DNA of 62,584 bases, taken from a virus. Under the pieces are notes generated by a model. It was given only the letters and a program-made list of their open reading frames with translations, made no database searches and was not told where the DNA came from. The stretch lies in the IMG/VR virus record IMGVR_UViG_3300018036_000008, positions 1 through 62,584 of that record. One strand, given 5' to 3'. The position numbers and the translations under genes were made by a program. Positions 34,702 through 43,211 of this stretch are shown piece after piece (within the stretch, counting starts at the first letter, position 1; each line of letters starts with the position of its first letter).

Positions 34702-35688
34702 TTACATTCTTGGTTTGTAATTAGGATTTCTAGAAGCTACTCTTGGATCTGGGTTAGCGTTAATACTGTTACTTTTAGTGTCCCCTCTTTGGGATAATGT
34801 TTGAGTAGGAAGTCTGAAAGCGTCCACACCATTAATAGAGGCTACGGCTTCTGGTTTAGAGTTTTCAGTGACTTGTTCTTGTGTGTGTTGTACTGGAGGT
34901 TCTACTTGTGTTGTGGGTGGTGGAGTTGTGTGGGGGATAACACTTTGTCTAGTAGGTTGTTGTACAGGGTCTGGTTCTACTTGTTTTTCAAGTTGTTCTA
35001 CATACTCGGCTGCTGAAGTGGCTTCGGAAGCCGCTATTCTTTCTTCTTGGGCTTTAATAGTATGTTCAACCTCTTTACTAAGTTGTTGTCCAATCTCCAC
35101 TAAGTTAGAGATCTGTTGTTTTGTAATACTAGGGTCACCTGCTAACCTTTTGTCCCTCTCTTCTTGTAAGTCGTTAAGTTTAACCTTAACTCTTTCAATC
35201 TCTGCATCTAAGTCACTAATAGACATCTCTACAGTCTTTTCGGCTTCCTCCGCTAAGTTACTAATAAGATCTCCATACTTAGAGAAACAGATAGTAATCA
35301 TGGCTCGTGACCAGTTTTCCGTAATAATGTTTCTAAGGGCTAACTGTCTAGGAAGTTTCTTTTGTACCCCGTTTGGTAATACCTCTCCAGTATCAATAGT
35401 GGTAATGTTTCTAAGGTCTGTATTACCAATTTGAATAAGGGAGTAGGAAATAACTTCGATACGAAACTTGTCGAAGTAGTCTAAAGCCGCGTGTCTAGCC
35501 AGTAAAGAGTTTTCTGTTTCATCTTGTAAGTCTGCCAATAAACTAGCCGCGTACTTTTGACACTCTATTTCTTCTCTTGGTAATAAAGGTCTAAGGACTA
35601 CAGTGGTATTGTTTACCTCTAGTTGTAACTCTTGTTTACCATAGTCGTTTAAAGGTTGTAATGCTTCTTTTAATAAATCTAAGTTCAT
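34702..35688 (-). CDS. Probable tail assembly chaperone-like protein, first gene of tail operon
   Basis: The 328-residue product begins with ELQLEVNNTTVVLRPLLPRE, a pattern shared with the next protein, then helices (about 60-130), a charged coiled coil (ISDLDAEIERVKVKLNDLQE) and a Pro/Thr/Gln-rich, probably disordered tail that ends NPNYKPRM. It opens the operon, with GGAGGAAAC before the ATG, and faces the histone-like gene across a 120-bp divergent region. The assembly chaperone role is inferred from order upstream of the tape measure gene. Confidence 0.6.
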   Translation of the reverse strand: MNLDLLKEALQPLNDYGKQELQLEVNNTTVVLRPLLPREEIECQKYAASLLADLQDETENSLLARHAALDYFDKFRIEVISYSLIQIGNTDLRNITTIDTGEVLPNGVQKKLPRQLALRNIITENWSRAMITICFSKYGDLISNLAEEAEKTVEMSISDLDAEIERVKVKLNDLQEERDKRLAGDPSITKQQISNLVEIGQQLSKEVEHTIKAQEERIAASEATSAAEYVEQLEKQVEPDPVQQPTRQSVIPHTTPPPTTQVEPPVQHTQEQVTENSKPEAVASINGVDAFRLPTQTLSQRGDTKSNSINANPDPRVASRNPNYKPRM

Positions 35689-35809
35689 GTTTCCTCCGAA
35701 TCAATAACATAATACATAGTTTTATGTATAAAATGTAAAACTATATGAAATGTCTTAAGAGTTTTTGTTGTAATATACAATGTTGTAAACACAAAAGACG
35801 GAGGTGACT
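35689..35809. promoter_or_regulatory. Divergent promoter region between tail operon and histone-like gene
   Basis: An AT-rich 121-bp gap. It holds a 9-bp inverted repeat (ATAGTTTTA at 35716-35724, complement at 35736-35744) and, on plus, TTTTGTTGTAATATACAAT at 35763-35781, which differs at only three of 19 positions from a box at 43948-43966, both 25 to 29 bases before a start codon. This is probably the promoter of the plus-strand gene; the minus-strand promoter should lie in the left part. Confidence 0.5.
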
Positions 35810-35992
35810 ATGTCTTTATCAGAAAAACTTACCCAATTGATTACACAGTTGGAACAAACAAAAGCAGACTTAGAGAAAGTAGAAGCCGGTAAAACTGGAC
35901 AACCTGGTACCCGTTTCCGTAAAGAGGCTAAGACTGTTCAAACAGGTATTGAAGAGATCCGCAAGGAAATCTTGGCTTTACGCAAAAAGTAA
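35810..35992 (+). CDS. Histone-H1-like (Hc1-type) small basic protein
   Basis: The 60-residue product begins with a Gln/Thr/Lys helix (SLSEKLTQLITQLEQTKADLE) and ends GTRFRKEAKTVQTGIEEIRK...ALRKK, close in style to the GTRARKALQEIKKLAQEIR type found in bacterial small histone-H1-like proteins. Such proteins bind and compact DNA. The start at 35810 has GGAGG 5 bases before it; an in-frame GTG two codons earlier is not favoured. It has its own promoter-like box and a terminator at 36025-36056, so it is a monocistronic unit and may be made in quantity. Confidence 0.6.
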   Translation: MSLSEKLTQLITQLEQTKADLEKVEAGKTGQPGTRFRKEAKTVQTGIEEIRKEILALRKK

Positions 35993-36024
35993 TACTACAA
36001 TCCTGTTAAACAATAATTTGTTTA

Positions 36025-36056
36025 TGGCTCCTCTTTGTAGAGGGGCTATTTTTATT
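36025..36056 (+). terminator. Rho-independent terminator after histone-like gene
   Basis: GGCTCCTCT and AGAGGGGCT form a stem with one G-T pair and a TTGT loop, followed by ATTTTTATTT. It lies 33 nt past the stop and isolates this gene from the tail tube gene. Confidence 0.85.
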
Positions 36057-36127
36057 TAGAGTGTTCCCTCTACAGACCCCTACAATAAACCTTTTATATC
36101 TTACTTATATATGTAAGGAGGACACTT

Positions 36128-36883
36128 ATGGCAAACACAGATTTAAATCCACAAGGTGGTGTACAAGGATCTTCTCCTTTGTATAGATTTGGAACAACCC
36201 CTAATACAAGATCCGTTATTTCCCAACGATGCAGAGTTTTAACTCCTGCTTATGGTGGAGATAGTGGTGTGTTGTATCAGATGGGTGTATTAGCATCATT
36301 TACTACTTCTCAGTCTAGAACAGTAGAGGCAATTGGTGGTATTGGTTTTGGAGACCAAATTGCAGAACTTGTACCTGGTATGACAGACGCACAAGCGATT
36401 GACTTTTCTAGATCCCTTTTGTATCTTTCTAACTTATGGCAAGCTACTGGTTATGCTGGTGGTGTTAGTGGACCTGTTAGATCTCTTAAACATCACAGAT
36501 GGCCTTTTGACATCAGACAAGAAGTTGTATTTTCTACTTTAGCAGACCAAGAGTTAAGTGGTGGACAAGCACAACCTGGTTCTGGTTTCACAAGTGGTGT
36601 TTCTACTACTACTTACGATGGAAACTTAGGTGGTGGTAATGTAGACGAAACATCTGGAACACATAACATCTTAGTAACTTTCTATGAAGGATGTTGGTGG
36701 ACTTCTTGGGACCAAGGTGGTTTTGAGAAAGACAGTGCCCTTATCTCTGAAGGTGGAAACGCTATGGTTACAGATGTACACGATGGTTCCACTATTTACG
36801 GAGAGTTCTTGAAGAGTGGTAATGATCCTTCACAAGGACAATACGGTTCTATTATCTATAACGGATCTGGATTCTCTAACTAA
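36128..36883 (+). CDS. Probable tail tube protein
   Basis: The 251-residue product has features of tail tube proteins of large phages: YQMGVLASFTTSQSRTVEAIGGIGFGDQIAELVPG and a later HRWPFDIRQEVVF, a beta-rich protein without enzymatic motifs. AAGGAGG lies 7 bases before the ATG. Codon use is biased towards few preferred codons, as expected for a very abundant protein. It lies between two strong terminators, so it is a single-gene unit, although all other tail genes are on the other strand. A major structural protein with another role (for example a head decoration protein) is the main alternative. Confidence 0.65.
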   Translation: MANTDLNPQGGVQGSSPLYRFGTTPNTRSVISQRCRVLTPAYGGDSGVLYQMGVLASFTTSQSRTVEAIGGIGFGDQIAELVPGMTDAQAIDFSRSLLYLSNLWQATGYAGGVSGPVRSLKHHRWPFDIRQEVVFSTLADQELSGGQAQPGSGFTSGVSTTTYDGNLGGGNVDETSGTHNILVTFYEGCWWTSWDQGGFEKDSALISEGGNAMVTDVHDGSTIYGEFLKSGNDPSQGQYGSIIYNGSGFSN

Positions 36884-36905
36884 GTTAGTTTACTTACCTT
36901 GTAAC

Positions 36906-36940
36906 ATAACCCTTACTATTTACTTAGTAAGGGTTTTTTA
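36906..36940 (+). terminator. Rho-independent terminator after tail tube gene
   Basis: AACCCTTACTA and its exact complement (11 bp) with a TTTACT loop, then T6. It is 23 nt past the stop codon. Confidence 0.92.
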
Positions 36941-36976
36941 TTGACTTGTAAACCTCTACATAGAGAAGCCCTGTTA

Positions 36977-37020
36977 GTATATAAGAACATAACAACAGGA
37001 GGTAATATGTTCTTATATAC
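36977..37020 (+). promoter_or_regulatory. 14-bp hairpin sequestering ribosome binding site and start codon
   Basis: GTATATAAGAACAT at 36977-36990 and its exact complement ATGTTCTTATATAC at 37007-37020 flank a 16-base loop that contains AGGAGGTAAT. The 3' arm begins with the start codon of the next gene. In RNA the start codon is base paired and the ribosome binding site is held in a loop. This could lower translation, or let it respond to temperature, RNA processing or a bound protein. Confidence 0.7.
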
Positions 37021-37414
37021 AATAATACTAAACTCTTTCGCAGATATGAACATGGTACAAATTGAGGCTACCTTACAAGGTAAATATGCTCAGGTTGTAC
37101 AAAACAATAAGTGTATGTCAACAACCTACGAGTTTACAGACACACAAAATCCTAGAGTAGGTATTCTAAGTCAATCAGACCCAGAGTTTCCGATGTTTAA
37201 CACTACAAAAATATATACTCGTGTGGAAGGTGTTTTCAAGTATAAGTTAAAAGGCTCTGATGGTAGTTGGGAGGGACACTTTGAGTTAAAACTGGACCCA
37301 GAGTTGCAAGTACCTGTTATTACAGAAACTGTTTATATGTCCTACAATCCAGAATACGACAATAAAAGAGAAGTAATTAAAGGTAATCCTATTCCACTAT
37401 ACAAGTGTAAATAA
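37007..37414 (+). CDS. Hypothetical beta-rich protein under hairpin control, 135 aa
   Basis: The start ATG 37007 follows AGGAGGTAAT, and is part of the hairpin arm described at 36977-37020; the open frame extends upstream but into the terminator of the previous gene. The product has short strands, with QSDPEFPMFNTTKIYTRVEG and KYKLKGSDGSWEGHFELKL, and ends in a Cys-Lys. No family recognised. It is followed 15 nt later by a 47-residue gene with its own ribosome binding site, and both stop at the terminator near 37600. Confidence 0.75.
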   Translation: MFLYTIILNSFADMNMVQIEATLQGKYAQVVQNNKCMSTTYEFTDTQNPRVGILSQSDPEFPMFNTTKIYTRVEGVFKYKLKGSDGSWEGHFELKLDPELQVPVITETVYMSYNPEYDNKREVIKGNPIPLYKCK

Positions 37415-37429
37415 TACATAGAGGTAAAC

Positions 37430-37573
37430 ATGAGTCAACAAGAAGCAATTAAAATCGTTCGTAACTACATTAGAGATAATGGTCGTTCTACAAGACATGA
37501 ACTTTTAGAACAGTATACAGGACAAGAGTTAGAAACAATAAAAGATGCTATGGTTATTGTATGTGGTAGATAA
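37430..37573 (+). CDS. Small hypothetical protein, 47 aa, HTH-like
   Basis: ATG at 37430 follows AGAGGTAAAC. The product (MSQQEAIKIVRNYIRDNGRS, then TRHELLEQYTGQ, ending MVIVCGR) looks like a three-helix unit and could be a small helix-turn-helix, but no known family is clear. It is the last gene before the terminator at 37598. Confidence 0.6.
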   Translation: MSQQEAIKIVRNYIRDNGRSTRHELLEQYTGQELETIKDAMVIVCGR

Positions 37574-37597
37574 CTCTTTAATATGTTGTTTATACCT

Positions 37598-37634
37598 AAT
37601 AAGTACTAAGTATTACACTTAGTACTTATTTTTA
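37598..37634 (+). terminator. Rho-independent terminator
   Basis: AATAAGTACTAAG and its exact complement (13 bp) with a TATTACA loop, then TTTTATTT. It lies 24 nt past the stop of the 47-residue gene and before the three-paralogue cluster. Confidence 0.88.
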
Positions 37635-37666
37635 TTTATAAAACTATAGAAAAAAGAGGATTAACA

Positions 37667-38683
37667 ATGTTTGAGTTAGTGTCTAAATTGTTTGACGAAG
37701 GAATCCTTGAATATGACGACAAAGCTATTCAAGTCTCTGGTCTAGACGAAAACAAATTAATGGAAGAAGTGGAGTTCCACAATGAACTTTATGGTATAAT
37801 CGTTTCTTACATCCCTTATGGTTTAAAAGGACCCCAGACACCTTTCATGGTATACTATGACCAAGAGGCTTTTGAAAACCACGCTCGTGATCGTATTATT
37901 GAACAATACAACAAGTACGGTGAGGTGGATAGAAAATTAGCCTTAGATGCAACCTCGGTACTACTGGAGAGTGTTGTAGAAGAAAGGGCTGAGGGTTTCA
38001 TAGAAGGAGTATTAAAAGATGATATTTTTAACGCAACAGAGTTTTTCCCTTGTGTGCAAGAAAAGTGGGACGAGTTCGAAGAAAAGGCTGATAAACTAAG
38101 AAAGCAGATCGAAGGTTTAGTTTACACTATAGGCGGACTGGAAGAAGTTATTGAAGGTATAGAAGACAATGTAAGTGGTCGTTTACCTAAACCAAACATT
38201 GACAAAAAACTATTTAAAAAGTTAGAACCTTTACTACTCTCCCAAATTGAAAATACTGTAGACCAAGCCTTAATGATTCTAGAAGGATTAGGTACTACAA
38301 CGGAACCTCAAGAACTTAGTAATATACTAGGTAGTACTAAGTTTATTTTGTCTGAGGTTTCCAAAGTTAAAAGATCCCTACATAATGACTTGCAGGATGT
38401 TGTAGAAGACCAAGATGACTTCGAAGAATACGCATGGTGGCAAGAATGTAATATACAAGCCCTTGTAGAAGAACGTGCGAAACAAGAAATAGCTATGTAT
38501 GGTAATTTGTTAGACTTTTACACAGATTTTCTTGGTTATCGTGTAGACCAAGCCTTAGTAGAGTTAGGTTTTGATGTACAAAGGTACGCGGACATTGTTT
38601 TAGAAGAGAACGGACCCTTACAGTACACTCGTGGTACTGGTATTATTGAAGATAATAGTATTGTTGTTGTAGCATTGCGTTAA
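37667..38683 (+). CDS. Acidic helical protein, first of three paralogues
   Basis: The 338-residue product is strongly acidic and mostly helical. A central block (KLEPLLLSQIENTVDQALMI, then LGTTTEPQELSNIL) and a C-terminal block (ALVELGFDVQRYADIVLEEN with a final GIIEDNSIVVVAL) recur in the two following genes, clearest in the third. The ribosome binding site is AGAGG. The three genes follow one another with 10 to 23 nt gaps, so they form an operon. No enzyme motif, membrane segment or signal peptide is visible. Function unknown; tandem duplication of an acidic helical protein is unusual. Confidence 0.85.
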   Translation: MFELVSKLFDEGILEYDDKAIQVSGLDENKLMEEVEFHNELYGIIVSYIPYGLKGPQTPFMVYYDQEAFENHARDRIIEQYNKYGEVDRKLALDATSVLLESVVEERAEGFIEGVLKDDIFNATEFFPCVQEKWDEFEEKADKLRKQIEGLVYTIGGLEEVIEGIEDNVSGRLPKPNIDKKLFKKLEPLLLSQIENTVDQALMILEGLGTTTEPQELSNILGSTKFILSEVSKVKRSLHNDLQDVVEDQDDFEEYAWWQECNIQALVEERAKQEIAMYGNLLDFYTDFLGYRVDQALVELGFDVQRYADIVLEENGPLQYTRGTGIIEDNSIVVVALR

Positions 38684-38693
38684 GGAGAGTAAA

Positions 38694-39875
38694 ATGTTTA
38701 ACAGTAAATTAAGCGCAGAATTTAGTGGAATAAAAGATAAAGACTTAATAGGTCTTATTAAAAGTGGGGCTATTGTTCCTCCTACAGACCCTGAGTTATT
38801 AGTAGAAGGTTTAGCTACTCTTACTAAGAGTTTAAAGCCTACAGTAAAAGGCTTTGGTCGTGTTTTGGATTTAAGTGGTTTACCAGAAGGTTTTACTGTA
38901 GGTAGTAAGTACGCTAAAGATAAAGCCATTGCCGTATTCGATTCCGAAAAAGCTTTAGACTCTGAGATTATGGAAGTAGCTAAAGTACTTATGTACTCTA
39001 GTCCTTATATGTTAGATGACATTAGATTCAATCGTGGTAAAAGAACCATGATGGAAGTTACAGAGGAAGTAATTCAAAAGGAAAGTGAAGAGTTACCTTT
39101 TGATGAGGCTGTAAGTATAATTCCTAAGGTGTCTGAAGAGTACATGACCTTACTAGACAAGTCACATGGTGTATCTCAACTTGAGGCTAATGTAAATAAG
39201 TTATTTAAAGGTGTTAAGCCTGTAAAGGATATGCCTAAACCTTCTTCTGTTGTTAAGGACAATATAAAACAGATGAAAGCAGTTCTCTTAAAGTCTTTTG
39301 ATAAGAAGGCTATGGACAATGTTTTATGGGTTTTAGGTATGTTTACGGACCCAACCACTCCACAAGAAATAGCAGATACTTTAGCTATTAAAGAAGGTAT
39401 GTTAAAAGTAGGGCAAGATTTACAGAACGATTATGATAAGATCATAGACGAATATGTAGACAACGGGTACAAACAAGCAGTGTTTGAGTATTACCCTCAA
39501 ATCCTACAAGCCATTATAGTAGACTCTAATAAACAATCTAAACCCGCCTTAAATACAGATTTAAGTAAGTCTTTAGAGGAAGTTAAAAACTTCATGCCAG
39601 CATCTGTCGGTAAAGGTGACATTGATAAGTTATTACAAGACGGTCCTATCGTTATGTCTCCCACCAATACTAGATTAGATAAAGGTGATGTGGTTACTTA
39701 CTTATTAGGTAAGGGTATGACTAAAGGTGAAGTTATGAAAATGTTTGGTGGTTTTAGAGACGACAACGAAGCCGCTAAAGAGTTTCTGTTCGCTAAAGAT
39801 CCTGTTCGTATAGGAACCAAAGGTTTTAAGATTGGGGATGTCGACGGTGTAGTAGTTACTACATATAACTATTAA
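38694..39875 (+). CDS. Helical protein, second of three paralogues
   Basis: The 393-residue product is less acidic and more diverged. Residues about 195-250 (AVLLKSFDKKAMDNVLWVLG, then PTTPQEIADTLA) line up with the central block of the neighbours. The N-terminus (FSGIKDKDLIGLIKSGAIV) resembles their short N-terminal helix followed by a turn. The C-terminal 100 residues (GDVVTYLLGKGMTKGEVMKM) are its own. GGAG lies before the ATG. Function unknown. Confidence 0.85.
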   Translation: MFNSKLSAEFSGIKDKDLIGLIKSGAIVPPTDPELLVEGLATLTKSLKPTVKGFGRVLDLSGLPEGFTVGSKYAKDKAIAVFDSEKALDSEIMEVAKVLMYSSPYMLDDIRFNRGKRTMMEVTEEVIQKESEELPFDEAVSIIPKVSEEYMTLLDKSHGVSQLEANVNKLFKGVKPVKDMPKPSSVVKDNIKQMKAVLLKSFDKKAMDNVLWVLGMFTDPTTPQEIADTLAIKEGMLKVGQDLQNDYDKIIDEYVDNGYKQAVFEYYPQILQAIIVDSNKQSKPALNTDLSKSLEEVKNFMPASVGKGDIDKLLQDGPIVMSPTNTRLDKGDVVTYLLGKGMTKGEVMKMFGGFRDDNEAAKEFLFAKDPVRIGTKGFKIGDVDGVVVTTYNY

Positions 39876-39898
39876 TTTAATTTTTCGAGGATTATGTG

Positions 39899-40960
39899 AT
39901 GGAAGAAATTATTAAGAAACTTATGGAAGACGGGCTAATTACTGTCGATGAAAACTATACGGAAGAAGAGATACAAGAGGCGATCTCAGAGGCTAGTGAC
40001 CAACTAACAACCACAGATTGGGATAAGGGTTACAAGTTATCTGCGAACGATATTTGGACAGACTTTAGTGCGGACTTTAACGAGATCCTAATTTTCGAAG
40101 ATGAAGAGGCGGCCAGTTTAGAGGCTATTTCTTCTTGGAAAAATGGGTTAGAAGGTGATATGTCTATGATTAATATAGGCCTTGCTACTAGCGGCTACTT
40201 CTTTAGTGTGTCGGACGAAGACTTTATTAAAGGTGAAGCCGAAGATTATTTAAAGGAATGGAATAATAACTTCAACAGTGCCTACGATATGTTCGACGAG
40301 GTACAAGAAGCTCATGATCAAATAGAGCAAAAAATTGAAGATCTTGAAAGTCTTGTTGGTTCCCAAGAAGAGAACTATGAACAGTTAGAACAGATAATAG
40401 ACGAAGCTAAAAAACAATTAAAGGACTTAGAAAAGACACATAAAGTAAAAGCTCCTCGAGGTGTAGGTGATAAAACTGTATGGCCTAAATTACAAAGTAT
40501 GTTAACAAGTGAGGACTTACAATATGTTAATCAAGCGTTGTCAATTTTAGAGGCGTTAGGCTACACCGATGTTTTACCAGAATTATCTAACGCCATCGAA
40601 ACCATGACTATTTGTTTAGATAACCTCGACGAAGTTATTAAGGATAACCAGGACCTTATAAAAGAAGCCGAGAAAGAAAGAGACGATTTCGAAGATGGTA
40701 AATGGAAAGAGTTTTTAGGTCAAGATGTTGAAGAAGCGGCGTACGAGTTAGCCGAAGAAGACATTACGGGATACGCTTCTGGCTCTGTTTACGAATACCT
40801 TATACATAGTGTAGGGCTTTCACAAGAAGAGGCCTTAGAAGAACTAGGTTTCGATTTACAAGCCTATGTTGAATATGTAGTAGGGTTAGATGGACCCGTA
40901 AACTTCTTAGGAGAGTCTCTCCTCTCGGATAATAACTTATATGTTATTGATTCATGGTAA
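39899..40960 (+). CDS. Acidic helical protein, third of three paralogues
   Basis: The 353-residue product is very acidic. It has a coiled-coil centre (QEENYEQLEQIIDEAKKQLK), the shared block (VNQALSILEALGYTDVLPEL) and the shared C-terminus (EALEELGFDLQAYVEYVVG, with LLSDNNLYVI at the end). The start is ATG 39899, with CGAGG 8 bases upstream; a GTG one codon earlier is possible. It ends 5 nt from the convergent helicase gene, without a visible terminator. Function unknown. Confidence 0.83.
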   Translation: MEEIIKKLMEDGLITVDENYTEEEIQEAISEASDQLTTTDWDKGYKLSANDIWTDFSADFNEILIFEDEEAASLEAISSWKNGLEGDMSMINIGLATSGYFFSVSDEDFIKGEAEDYLKEWNNNFNSAYDMFDEVQEAHDQIEQKIEDLESLVGSQEENYEQLEQIIDEAKKQLKDLEKTHKVKAPRGVGDKTVWPKLQSMLTSEDLQYVNQALSILEALGYTDVLPELSNAIETMTICLDNLDEVIKDNQDLIKEAEKERDDFEDGKWKEFLGQDVEEAAYELAEEDITGYASGSVYEYLIHSVGLSQEEALEELGFDLQAYVEYVVGLDGPVNFLGESLLSDNNLYVIDSW

Positions 40961-40965
40961 GGAAC

Positions 40966-42564
40966 TTACTTCTTCTTAGGTAGTTTCTTATTACGGGCAT
41001 CTATAGCCAAAGCATCGAATATATCTCTAATCTCATTGGATTGTGTATATATTTGGTCTTTGGCTACTTTACCTTTTACGCGTTCACCAAGTACTGACTC
41101 AATCAGTTTCATCTTAGACTTAATAACACCTTGTACTCTCTCGTCTATTGTATCTCTACACACTAAGTGAATACAATACACATTATCGTGTTCACTACCA
41201 ATACGAATCATTCTTCCTAAAATCTGTAAGTAGTCTCCAGCACTCCAAGGTGTGTCATAAAACACAAGGGCTTTAGCGGCTTGTAAGTTAATAGCATCTC
41301 CACCAGCCATGGTAATCCAGATAACTTTAGTGTCACTGTCTGTGTCTTGGAACGTGTTCATAGCCTCTCGTCTCTGTAATTCGTTCTCAGAGCCCGTTAC
41401 GCGTGTACACTTAACTTTAGCCTTCTCCAATACTTCAATGCCTTTATCCACCATTTTAGCGAACCTAGTAAACACAATTACTTTCTCGTTGTGTAAGTCC
41501 CCACCCTCTGTACATAAATCTACTAAGGCATCTAACTTTTCTGAACTGTAATCTGGAAACTCAATTAGGCATGGGTGGTTAACAATTTCCTGACAATAGA
41601 TAATACTTGTCAATTGTGTTGTTTCTCTTTCGTCTCCATCCCCAAGTTCTAGAATACCACCTAAGGCTTCATTGTACTTTTCTTCTTGGAACTTTGTAAG
41701 ACCTACTTTAATAGACTTTGTTGTAAGTAAAGGTAACTCGTCCGCTACACTATGTTTCGGTCTACCTAAATAGTAAGGGTCAATCTTATCTCTAAACATT
41801 TCTATATGATAAGTACCATACCCTACTACAACAGGAACTTGTCTACCCTTACCAACCCTTTGTAAACGAGTAATAGCAAACTGATTAATAAAACCTTGTG
41901 GGGTCATTTGAAACAAGTCGGGTACTACTACACTATAAATACCATACCCTTCTATAAGTGTGTTCTTAATAAGTGTTGCGGTTAGACCCCATACTCTATT
42001 AGCCTTACTACTTAAGTACCTACAAACTTTATGTACTCTTGTTGTAGGCGTTTTAAACACTGTAGCCTCGTCACACACTAACACATAGTCTTCCCAGTGT
42101 TGTATGTTACCAAAGTCATTACAAGCGGCTGTGTAGCCTTGAATAAGAACACAAGGTCCATCTGCTTCCATAAACTCTTGTTGTGCCTTTTCCCTTTTAC
42201 TCTTGCCACCCACACACATAAAGACATTAACGCCTTGTGTAAACTTAGCGAACTCACTATCCCATTGAGGAACAGAGGACTTTTTTGTAAGTACCATTAC
42301 TTTCTGGTTTGGATTCTTTTTCCATACATGACACAAAGAAGCAATGGTTTCAATGGTTTTACCAAGTCCAGTATCGTCTCCAACAATGAATCTATTCATG
42401 GCTAATAAGTGTACGACCATCTGTTGTTGGTAGGGTCTTAGTTTAAGGGGTATTTGTGTACCATCTTTTTTAACTAGGAACTCTCTAAAGTTAGGTGGTC
42501 TTGGTAGTTCTATATCTTTCTTAACTCTAATAAGTTTAAGTTTGTTGTATATAGTATCTGACAT
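40966..42564 (-). CDS. SNF2-family DNA-dependent ATPase / helicase-like protein
   Basis: The 532-residue product has a two-RecA-domain SF2 layout of SNF2 type: RPYQQQMVV (about 43-51), Walker A GDDTGLGKT (62-70), a DEAT Walker B (165-168) rather than DEAH, GLTATLIKN (193-201), then the second domain with VIVFTRFAKM, NLQAAKALVFYDTPW and QILGRMIRIG with the arginine fingers. It should use ATP to translocate on double-stranded DNA; phage examples are linked with replication, recombination or transcription. It has no extra DNA-binding or nuclease domain. An AGTATATACT palindrome lies about 27 nt before the start. Confidence 0.88.
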   Translation of the reverse strand: MSDTIYNKLKLIRVKKDIELPRPPNFREFLVKKDGTQIPLKLRPYQQQMVVHLLAMNRFIVGDDTGLGKTIETIASLCHVWKKNPNQKVMVLTKKSSVPQWDSEFAKFTQGVNVFMCVGGKSKREKAQQEFMEADGPCVLIQGYTAACNDFGNIQHWEDYVLVCDEATVFKTPTTRVHKVCRYLSSKANRVWGLTATLIKNTLIEGYGIYSVVVPDLFQMTPQGFINQFAITRLQRVGKGRQVPVVVGYGTYHIEMFRDKIDPYYLGRPKHSVADELPLLTTKSIKVGLTKFQEEKYNEALGGILELGDGDERETTQLTSIIYCQEIVNHPCLIEFPDYSSEKLDALVDLCTEGGDLHNEKVIVFTRFAKMVDKGIEVLEKAKVKCTRVTGSENELQRREAMNTFQDTDSDTKVIWITMAGGDAINLQAAKALVFYDTPWSAGDYLQILGRMIRIGSEHDNVYCIHLVCRDTIDERVQGVIKSKMKLIESVLGERVKGKVAKDQIYTQSNEIRDIFDALAIDARNKKLPKKK

Positions 42565-42606
42565 TAGTAATCCTTGTTTATAGTTTCACAAGTATATACT
42601 GTAACC

Positions 42607-43203
42607 CTAAATCTTATTATAGGTTTGTAAGAACAAACGCATAAAGGCTTGCTTAGTAGAACTTAAGTTTGTTTTACTTGTGTCTGTTAAGTACATTGTC
42701 ACATACTGAAAGTACTTCTTGTTATCCACTATATTACACTCTTCACCTACATCTTCACAATAGTCTAAAAGTAATACAGACGCATGTTGTCTTCTATCAA
42801 AGTAGTCTTCTATTAACGGCTCTAACACTTCACTCTTAAAGTCTTCCGCCCAATACTTTAATCCTTCTACAGTTATCTCATGAGAGTAAGTTCTTTCTGG
42901 GTTGTCTGGGTCTATATCGTACAAACGATCTACATAAACTGTCTCGCCATATTCCACAAACATCTTTTGACTAAGATGTAAGATGTCTTCCTCTAAAGGT
43001 GTAAGTTCTGTTGGCCACTTATTAGGTCCTAACATAAGCACAAACTTAATCCATTTTGGTGGGTATCTTTCGAAGAAGATCCATTTCTTCATAGAACGAT
43101 TAAACAGTTTATCTAACTTGTCGCCGTACTTATCTAAAGTCCAACCAAACATTTCGATGTTATCTTGTACAATCATAACTTTAGGGTCTGTTAAACGAAA
43201 CAT
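42607..43203 (-). CDS. Hypothetical protein, 198 aa
   Basis: ATG 43203 follows AGGAGAAATA. The product is rich in Trp, Tyr and Asp, with stretches KWIFFERYPPKWIKFVLMLG and KYFQYVTMYLTD; helical and soluble in appearance. It has no family that I recognise. It lies 42 nt upstream of the SNF2 gene and 8 nt downstream of the peptidoglycan-binding-domain gene on the same strand, so the three could be cotranscribed. Confidence 0.75.
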   Translation of the reverse strand: MFRLTDPKVMIVQDNIEMFGWTLDKYGDKLDKLFNRSMKKWIFFERYPPKWIKFVLMLGPNKWPTELTPLEEDILHLSQKMFVEYGETVYVDRLYDIDPDNPERTYSHEITVEGLKYWAEDFKSEVLEPLIEDYFDRRQHASVLLLDYCEDVGEECNIVDNKKYFQYVTMYLTDTSKTNLSSTKQAFMRLFLQTYNKI

Positions 43204-43211
43204 TATTTCTC

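Noticed and set aside
33482-35688. Programmed frameshift in the tail chaperone pair
   Set aside because: The second gene has its own start right after the first stop (TAATAATG) and no slippery heptamer was found near the junction, so two separate products are simpler.
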